A stretch of 64,000 bases of DNA from Hanleya hanleyi (taxonomy: Eukaryota > Mollusca > Polyplacophora > Lepidopleurida > Hanleyidae): the NCBI GenBank assembly GCA_036873755.1, contig JAVTVY010037192.1, positions 98,661-162,660 of the forward strand. Direction: 5' to 3'. The position numbers were made by a program, and so were the translations under genes. The notes beneath the pieces are model-generated. The model was not told the DNA's origin, did no database searches, and saw nothing but the letters and a program-made list of their open reading frames with translations. Shown here piece by piece: positions 56,473 through 64,000 of this stretch. Each line of letters starts with the position of its first letter. The first letter of the stretch is position 1.

Positions 56473-58180
56473 CAACAATGTCAAAGAGACATCCACCACA
56501 GGCAACTATAAGTATATATATCCGCATCGCATCGTATTAAAACATTTAACACAGAAGAAACGGTCCACACAAAACATGTGAAGAGCTTCATACTATCTCC
56601 AGTATGCTACAAAATCATAGCACACTCACAGGGACCTAATAATTTGTACCAAGACTAGGGAAACACTTAACAAAGGAAAAGATGTGGTAAAATTAAAGAC
56701 ATGCTAATGTCCACAAAATTTAAAATTGAAATAGTTAGCAACACAATATTCACACGTATCTTATCACCTAAAGTTGGGAAGCTATAAACATAGCTTCATT
56801 AACTTTGCATTTCTGTATTACAGACAAGTTGACGCGTCTGAAAACGCGTCTAATTCAGTCAATATATCCTAAATAACATATTTCCAGTAGTAATAAAACA
56901 TCAAAAATATATTAATGGTAGCATTTGCTCTCGCCTTCATTGTCGTCTGGGCCGTGGATGAAATGCTTTTCATGAAGTTGAAGGCCCCCAAAGTCATATG
57001 CGATAGCACCACGCCTTGTCCTGGAATAGGCGGTTGGAGATCCGCTGTTGGTCCCATTAACTTTGCAATAATATTTTTCGCATTTTTTTTTATCCTGCAG
57101 GTTATTCTCTCTCCTCTGCCAATCCTTCCCCGACATCAGCTCAGAAACCTTCAAAATAAGAGCAGGAGAAATGATGAACTACACTGCGAGTCACAATTTC
57201 GTGCGATTCGCTCTCCGTTACCAACATTGTCCTTAATACGTACATAATAGGCTGCACATACCTAGAGAAAGCTATATTCGTAATATTCGCCGCCACAATG
57301 ACCCACAACGCCAGGCAGCTTAGATTCCCCACCACCTGCCCCCTTCCAACAAAAATTTCAACATACATTTTTTAGAATGCCTTGGCAAATTACCACATTC
57401 CGCTCGACACAGATGAAAACGACGTTAAATCATATTCACTCACTCACTCACTCGACATATCACCGCCAATATATTTGGCGAGCAATAAATCTGGCCCGGA
57501 TTTCTTTTCGTATGAAAATTACAAATGGTGAGTTTTTATATATATTTTTGAATCTTGAATATTATAGAAACATTTATCGTCCAGTCAGGAATAAGGACCA
57601 ATCAAATTTTCACCGGAAATCCGATTTTGTTGCACAAGACAAAGCTGTTGCATAACCGCATATATTTCTTAACCGGTATTGATTGTGTCCGGCTTTTCTC
57701 CTGTCTATTGTCTAATACATGCCCTAATATTTTCTTACTTGTATTGTTCTGTATTTAGACTTTGTAATTTTCAGGTTTAACATGTGCTCTGATAAGGCAA
57801 ACTTCCGTAGAGAGTAACGTAGATTATGTCCTGTACAATTTTGCTAATTCCTTCATGGGATAAACTGCTGTTGTCTTATTGCATTACATTTCCTTCTTAA
57901 CTCTATTTCATCCTCATGTACTATACCTTCATTTATGAGCAAACGAAATATACACATTTTGTGGAAATAAGTAATGTTATACCGTTTCAGTACTTGAGGA
58001 ACGTATAGATTACTCACGGATTGAACAATTCCGCCAATGTTCATTCGCCTTGGTGGCACGGATGCCAGTGCCTCGGCAATTGCGCAACTTTCCGGATACA
58101 AGAAATCCAACTCCTTGCTGCAGCTCATTTTGCGGAAAATACTGTGAAAAAAGAAATGTTCTACATTGCAGAAACCTTAT
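56473..58180. repeat. Second segmental duplication, copy C2
   Basis: Partner of 47763-50745 without the Penelope-like insertion. Exon-like ORFs are present but damaged: an extra A near 57085 and an 11 bp deletion near 58125. It carries a small SINE-type insertion at 57410-57450 absent from C1. Both copies keep the CTCTAG|GTATGT donor and CACAG acceptors. Confidence 0.9.
57403..57457 (+). mobile_element. Short SINE-tail insertion with 7 bp target duplication
   Basis: CTCGACA at 57403-57409 and again at 57451-57457 flanks CAGATGAAAACGACGTTAAA, TCATATTCACT and CACT repeats. The unfilled site is in copy C1 (~49991, CCGCTCGACACATCACAGCC). This GACGTTAAATCATATTCACTCACTC-type tail is, to my knowledge, common in abalone sequences. 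Confidence 0.85.
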
Positions 58181-59129
58181 CAAATGGTGTAAGATTGCAT
58201 ACGTAAAGCCATTCTTAAACGACTTACATACGTAGGTGTTACATTTTAGTTGGTAAATGACCATGTTTTCCAAGTAAATACTACAAATACTCTTTTCCGA
58301 TAACCCAAAAGAAATGTATCAAGGTAACACAGACAAAAGACCATTCAAAATATCCCTTGATACGTTTATTTACACTTTTAACATATTTTACAGTGTAAAA
58401 CGCATGTAATCAGTCTCTGCACAAAAGAGCATTTTTGTCCACAATAGATTTCTTTGGCTTGAATAACGTAGCATCTATAAAGAACATTTTCCTATGTAGT
58501 CACCGCTTTTCCTTCTGAGGGAAACTGCAATGGAATGTCAAGCTTATGTTCCGCAAATTCCCAAAGTTCACAAATCGATTTAGATCTTATAATGCAACAA
58601 GTTTTCCATTTTTTCCACCAAAACACTGAATCCACCAATTTTCAGCTTTCGGGGATAATTTGAAATGTTCAAAGTCTTCCCCATCCAAAACTTCGGGGTA
58701 TCAACAAGACAGATCACTGAACATGTGCCTTAAAGACAGTTTCTTTTTATTTCTTCAATTATCCCGTTGAACTTTTCACAAAAAAAAACTATCTTACAAT
58801 TTATTTTCAATCGCATTATTACACTAATTGAAGATGACCCATTTTAAATACTATTAAAAAATTATTCCTCTTGAACTATGGAGACATGACATATCTAAAT
58901 AGGCGTATAGGCCATGGGCCAAATGCTGGAATATACCTCCAAATCAAAGGTGGTTGCAATATTGTGAGAACAACTTCATTTTTACACCAAAAGTAATACA
59001 TCGTTATTCTCCTATCACATGCAATATTTTCCATGTTCTCATTTGCACATTTATTGGTTATTGACCAAACAGATATTGCTCATTCATTTAATCTCGTAAA
59101 CTGGAGAGAACTCCAAACTACGCAGACCA
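58181..59129. other. No gene seen
   Basis: AT-rich; no repeat or exon recognised. Confidence 0.4.
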
Positions 59130-59139
59130 TAATTCAAAC

Positions 59140-59705
59140 TTCCATGTTGCCGTCCATAAACCATGTTTCACTTGCTGCAAGGTGGCGTAGTGCTCCCTCA
59201 GATGCAAAGAAAACAGCTCTGTGGTTTCTGAAGTCTGGCCCGCTGTCATGAATAAGAAATTGGTCATCCTGGTCTGGTGCGGTGGTCTTCCAGTTCTCGG
59301 GAATGATGAAGCGTCTAAGGCTAGCTGGTTCTGCAGGGAGGGCATCACATGTGACACAACGTATGGTTCGCTTGAGAGCTTCTACACTGCCAATATGGGT
59401 TCGGACATCCTCAGATGCAGACTGGAGGTTAGAAGCAATGATATGGGAAGGTCTTTCTGTGGTTGATTTTCAGTCTGGATGGTTTTCTGGACTTCAACTT
59501 TTCTGTCGTTACTGTCATGGTTATGGGGTTGAGTCACATTGATATTCCTCATGTCCAGATCCGTCACTGCAGCACCTTTACAAGATAAGGTCCTCCTTTG
59601 GGAACATTCCCATCTGATAGTGGTTCCCCTTTGATGCTTCTTGGTGTACATGTGGCCTTCAAAACATATCTTGTTGCCACCCGAACGGACTTTATTATCT
59701 CCATG
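59140..59705 (-). pseudogene. MULE transposase N-terminus with FLYWCH zinc finger
   Basis: From ~59705 downward the frame reads KICFEGHMYTKKHQRG, WECSQRRTLSCKGAAVTDL, VTQPHNHD: a FLYWCH finger with W.C..R....C and H.H. A frame change near 59460 leads into RPSHIIASNLQSASEDV, CDALPAEPASLRRFIIPENW and LRHLAASETWFMDGNMEV, where WFMDG holds the first catalytic Asp of Mutator-like transposases. It ends at a TGA right after, so the rest of the catalytic core is missing. A cut-and-paste transposase remnant. Confidence 0.75.
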
Positions 59706-59734
59706 TTGAAAGCAAACTCAAATTGACTAAGGTT

Positions 59735-59965
59735 TGATTGAAATTGCAGTTTAAGGGCCGCTTCCCGTACGGATTTCGCAGCCCATCAACTCAATGTTTT
59801 ATTTTAATTACACGTTACATTTCTTAGTTTGTTAAAGAGGTTTACAAGCGCTGTATTATCAAATAAACAAATAAATAAGTAAATAAATATATAAATAAAT
59901 AAATAAGTAAATAATAATAAATGGGCGGATGGAGATATAAATAGAATAGAAGAATTGTCTATGTA
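59735..59965 (+). mobile_element. SINE-like repeat with AAATA microsatellite tail
   Basis: Shares TTGATTGAAATTGCAGTTTA, GGATTTCGCAGCCCATCAAC and TTTACAAGCGCT with 7505-7690. The tail is (AAATA/AAATAAGT)n at ~59862-59925. Confidence 0.6.
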
Positions 59966-60808
59966 CAGTTCATCGCTTGGTTTTTGATTAAGTGATATTG
60001 GTAAGTATGTGTTCATTGTACATTGTAGTCGCTTGGGTGATTCCTTTGTCTCTGTACCCCTCTGTACACGCAACGCCGTCCAGAAAAAACTGGGAGAACC
60101 ATAGGCGGATTCTTCCAGAAATCTGTGCCTGTAACAATTGCTTGGAGTGGGTATTGGGGTACAGGATGGCAGGTCTACATCCTATATTGGTGGAAGTCAA
60201 AGGATCATATTTGCATTAGACAATCGTTACATCGGTGGCAACTCAGGTGTGGCACATCTGATCTGTGTTGTCTTCAGTGAGAATTGCTTCAATTGTCCGT
60301 GGTTGTGGTAGGCATTGTTCGATTTGGTTTGAATGTAGAAGCTGTTCTTGTTTCCGTTAATTGTCCGTGGTCAAGATGTGGGTGTTGGTGATTTCACTGA
60401 AATGGCTAGGTAAGGGTGGTTTCTGGGGTGTTGTCACTCACGGTGCTGTTTTATAATATTGGTCGTCATCGGTGTTCTGTTTCATGGCTGGTCTTACTCG
60501 TCTGTGGTCTTCAGTGTGCTGTGCCTGTATTACAAAGATTACAAAGACTATAGAAGAGTTTGTAGTTTCTTGTTTTCTGGTGTTATTTTTTGCCACCGAC
60601 AGGCACTATAGTGATCTAAGTCACACATGATCAATAGCAATAATTAATTAGGTACTAAATATTATAAATAAAAATATTATTATAATTAAAGCCGATTGTG
60701 AATGTTTGATATAACCTCCAGTCTTCTGCCCCTGCTCGAAAACCGGACGGTTAACATTCGTTAAAGAGGATTGGAAATAAGGGAACACAATTTGATCGGT
60801 GCTCATTA
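59966..60808. other. No gene seen
   Basis: GT-rich on the + strand (60230-60540); no repeat family or exon recognised. Confidence 0.4.
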
Positions 60809-61165
60809 TTAGGAGCTTTTAATTTGATCAGTGAATTTGTCCATGGATATGGTGTTACCAATACGAACTTTGAAGTTTCGGTCATGAAGAAAATTTGTTA
60901 TCCAGTGTTGTATCCTGCCCTTAATTCCTAGGTTGTTTAATTGGGTGATAATCCCGTCCTGCCATACAAGGTCAAATGCCTTTTCTATATCCAAGAAAAT
61001 GCCTAATGTATATTGGTGTTTGGCATTACCCTTTTTGACTGAGTGTTGGAGTCTGGCTATGTGGTCTAAAGTACTTCTTTTTTTCCGAAAACCGCTTTGT
61101 GTTTTGTTTAACAGGTTGCTGCTTTCCAGGTGATATTCAAGTCTATTTTTGACCATGGTTTCCAT
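60809..61165 (-). pseudogene. LINE reverse transcriptase N-terminal fragment
   Basis: 119 codons: NLLNKTQSGFRKKRSTLDHI (fingers), LGIFLDIEKAFDLVWQDGII (motif A with the catalytic Asp of F.DIEKAFD), LGIKGRIQHWITNFLHDRNF and VRIGNTISM. Ends before motif B. Related in layout to the LINE at 51120 but clearly a different family member on the opposite strand. Confidence 0.85.
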
Positions 61166-61234
61166 AATTTTGCATAAATTTGACGTGAGTGAGATCGGCC
61201 TATATGACTTACTGTATGACTTGCAAAATGACTA

Positions 61235-61510
61235 AGGCTAACTGAGGACTCTATTTATATTCTTCTTCTGCTTAGTGGCATTCTTACTCAGCTCTTTCAT
61301 CTGATACTTCAAAGACCAGTTAGAATAATGGGGAAATAACAATCAACACTTGAACAAAACCAGTTATGTGTTAATCAGGATTATCTGTGAGTGACCCAAG
61401 CCTGGGGAGTGATGGGTCATCAGTGAGGGGATAATCTGGATTATCTCTATTTATATTCTGCTTCTGCTTAGTGGCATTTCTTACTCGGCTCTTTCGTCTG
61501 ATACTTTTTA
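61235..61510 (+). repeat. ~75 bp direct repeat, two copies
   Basis: CTCTATTTATATTCTTCTTC, TGCTTAGTGGCATTCTTACT, CAGCTCTTTCATCTGATACT at ~61250-61311 recurs at ~61445-61507 with small changes. Confidence 0.85.
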
Positions 61511-61689
61511 ATGAAAGAAAAAAAATGTTTATTGTTTATAATTTTTTTGTTTATATGCATTTTATATTTCATTTTACTTTCAGAAAAAAAATGAACATGC
61601 TGCTGTGGATGAAATAAACATTAAGACCGAACTTAAATATATTTGTCAGAAGTTTACTAAAGCAGTTTCCCCATATACCATGTGTAAGT

Positions 61690-61790
61690 GTGGGCAAATG
61701 GGTGGAAGGGCAAATTGACCTGAAGGGCAAATGGTCAGAAGGGCAAATATCCGACGGGCAAATGACTTGAAGGGTAAATGACCTAGATCC
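61690..61790 (+). repeat. Short tandem GAAGGGCAAATG units
   Basis: About six diverged units of 16-18 bp (GAAGGGCAAATGACCT-like). Confidence 0.8.
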
Positions 61791-62071
61791 CTTACGGTCA
61801 TACGGGTCATCTGTACCCATTAAGTTAATTTGGCCGCCATTTGCATTTCAGACATTGAGATTTTTTTAACATGGCAGCTACTGTGCACAGAACACCAAAT
61901 TCTTATCCGGTAGTCCTTCTACGCATGTGTACATTGATCACGGGTCTTTTTAACAGTTTTGTTTAGTTCATCTTTTTTATCACATTTTTCTCACAGTGAA
62001 TATTAACGAAGTTTTATTTCATGATTAATACATACATAGGGCCTATAGAAATGTATCTAAAGAGAAAGTCC

Positions 62072-62187
62072 CAATCTGATTTAAACCAGATCTACAAAAA
62101 GCGCTCCCCATCTTACTTGTCGCTCATGAAAAATCAGCGACCTGTCAGATGGGAAGCGTTCTCTTTAGGTCTGGTTTAATCAGATTG
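62072..62187. mobile_element. 116 bp hairpin (foldback MITE)
   Basis: The left arm CAATCTGATTTAAACCAGAT, CTACAAAAAGCGCTCCCCAT, CTTAC and the right arm GTCAGATGGGAAGCGTTCTC, TTTAGGTCTGGTTTAATCAG, ATTG pair over ~48 bp with a few mismatches. The centre TTGTCGCTCATGAAAAATCAGCGACC forms an extra small stem (GTCGCT/AGCGAC). Confidence 0.8.
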
Positions 62188-62554
62188 TAAGAAGTTCACG
62201 AGGAGTAATTATATTGTAAGCATTTCATTGTGTTTTTTTTAGCTTTTAGGGAAAGTGAAAGGAACATTTAGTTGGCATACTAAGCGCACTATGATCAGCT
62301 AGGAAATAGCTGTTTTTCGGCAGTAAACACAATTGTAAATATAGTGTGCAATAATTGATGCGACGTCATTCGGTGGGTCAAAATACATTTCAAAGAGTTA
62401 GAAGACGCCATGTTAATGGCTGAAGGCTTGAATAAGTACGGAGAACTGTTGGAGGAGAGAAAAACGGTGAAATAAAATTGTTTTGTATTTGATCACGCGA
62501 CATTCGAATAACGAGTGACTGAATTTTAATGAAGCAACCACGCACCATATTCAG

Positions 62555-63299
62555 TTCAATTCAATTCTTTATTGCATACACCCGTACAAGGCAGTGCAAA
62601 GATATAACATGAAATAATACAGATTCAGTTGGATATGTACAATGTACAAGTTCGTAACTGCATGCAATGATAAACATAACCACAGACAGTTCCGCATAAA
62701 GACGGAAAATTATTTGTCATTATTGTATGGTATTTTTCATCAGATAACATAGTTTCAAAATGTGGAAAATTTCTTCTGATATTCGGCATAGTGTGGGCAA
62801 TGCAAGAGAAAATGGATTTCATTTTCAACAGCACCTGTAGAACAATGAGTACAAATTCTTTGTTCATGGGGTATTTTTGGCTTGCACTGTCTACCGGTCT
62901 CGACACGCAGCTTATGGTTACTTAGTCTCAAGCGACAGAAGCTTTTCCTATATTTCTTGTTAGCAGTATGAATTAAATAGGGTTCTATGGCATATTTGTT
63001 TTTTTTGGAGGTAGCCTTTTTAACTTACTGGAGGATTTATTTTCTTCGCTGGTGACAAACAAACTGATCACATGGGCTGTTACTTTCGCTTTGACATTTT
63101 CAATAACAAGACTTCTACTCTGATTGACTTCAACGAGATGCCAGACATTGCTTTCTGATGTTAAGGATTGGACTTTCATGGGCCAGTTTGGCTTGTTTTC
63201 GAAGACAAGTGCCTTACTGGATTCAAAAGCATGAAACAATAAACGAGTTTGCTGTATATTTTTCAACCGATAGGTAAAATTAATAAGATTCAGCATGAT
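62555..63299 (-). pseudogene. LINE C-terminal region and 3' end
   Basis: On the minus strand: LINFTYRLKNIQQTRLLFHA ... NKPNWPMKVQSL (63260-63170), then in another frame CRLRLSNHKLRVETGRQCKP, IPHEQRICTHCSTGAVENEI, HFLLHCPHYAEYQKKF (62950-62770), the C-x2-C...H-x4-C pattern closing many LINE proteins. Several frame breaks. The 3' end is AATAAA followed by GAATTGAATTGAACTGAA. A Penelope-like copy abuts it at ~63300. Confidence 0.72.
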
Positions 63300-64000
63300 T
63301 AAAAGCGTCTGGTCCGTCATTCATAATTCAGCCGTCGTCCATTAGAGAATATCCGCGTCCATAATCCAAAGACCTATTCCATATTCCATATATCAGTATT
63401 AGCACCAAATTCAAAAAGACAATCATAGTATACATAAACATAGGCTTGTTTCCTGCAAGAGAGAAGCGGTCAAAAGTTTTCAATGATGCCGGCAAGACAT
63501 AATAAGGTTCCAAAAATATCAAATCCGTATCGCTGATCAGTGTTCTTAATCCATAATATTCGTTGTAAAGTCGTCATCTAAAAAATGACGTATCTCAGTC
63601 ACGCTTTGATTGTGGCTGTTCATATGAGTACCATGAGGATCTTGAAGTACATCGGTTCATACGGCCCCTAGCCCCGGGTTAAGCGGAATTAGACACAAGT
63701 TACGAAACGTAACGCCATAGATCTTACACGCTACGCTCGTATTTTGCTATCAGCATGCGATATGTATCGCCAAATTTGAGAAACTTTGAGTGGAGGCGCC
63801 TGGTGGTGTAGCCCTATTTTATAAGTTTCTGCAACAATGTTTTGTGACGTTGATTAAAATCGTCACATTTAACACAGGATCTAGCAAATGCTACTAGGGC
63901 GTGATATGTATACGCCATATGCAGGTCCCACTGGAATATTACTGTCCAGAAAGGGATAGTTTACGATGTCGAAATTGTAATCATCTCTTTTGTCATGTCG
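63300..64000 (-). mobile_element. Penelope-like retroelement, runs off the window
   Basis: Starts at the family terminus (AAAGCGTCTGGTCCGTCATT) and is collinear with 47957-48630. It includes the 3' conserved region and the C-terminal reverse transcriptase codons (complement of AACTTTGAGTGGAGGCGC and following). Frame-breaking changes, for example near 63895, show this copy is damaged. The 5' part lies beyond the window. Confidence 0.85.

Overview
The window is eukaryotic, repeat-rich, AT-biased DNA with long introns and no prokaryotic gene organisation. Several signs point to a marine mollusc, probably a vetigastropod such as an abalone. These are a short interspersed insertion ending in CGACGTTAAATCATATTCAC plus CACT repeats, many LINE 3' ends carrying a GCTGAAATATTGCTGAACG-type motif, and 'pearl'-like elements built from tandem ~158 or ~188 bp units, a (GTCC)n tract and an end hairpin. 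The taxon is an inference from repeat style; no gene here fixes it.

The one host gene I can support is on the + strand: a Rho-family small GTPase of the Rnd type. Four coding exons are visible (11952-12042, 28319-28428, 29807-29941, 30287-30526). They give 191 residues ending in the CAAX box CSIM. Splice phases agree at every junction. The exon carrying the P-loop was not found and probably lies upstream of the window. The first visible intron is 16 kb and has absorbed most of the mobile DNA.

Layout. 1-3730: dispersed repeats and two degenerate tandem arrays. 3730-13540: copy A of a large segmental duplication that includes the first visible GTPase exon. 13540-23490: 35 bp satellite, a CACTA-like MITE, dispersed R1 repeats and a 42 bp minisatellite. 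23493-26851: a 3.36 kb TIR element carrying a nested piggyBac-like MITE and arrays of CRE- and NRF1-like sites, inserted in an R1 repeat. 28000-30530: GTPase exons. 34000-39840: copy B of the duplication, where the GTPase exon is dead. 39844-41050: a long hairpin followed by a TATA/CpG-rich stretch. 42290-47760: LINE endonuclease remnant, tandem arrays, second piggyBac-like MITE, second satellite locus and second pearl-like element. 47763-50745 and 56473-58180: a second segmental duplication with unrecognised exon-like ORFs; one copy is split by a Penelope-like retroelement. 51120-53815: a Jockey-like LINE split by another Penelope-like copy. 59130-64000: MULE transposase remnant, two more LINE fragments and a Penelope-like copy running off the window.

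Nearly all other open reading frames are chance or repeat-derived. I see no new defence or metabolic system. The most interesting observations are the Rnd-like GTPase with an altered catalytic loop, the TIR element loaded with regulatory-site arrays, the sequence module shared by Penelope-like elements and the R1 repeats, and paired filled/empty sites that order the insertions in time.
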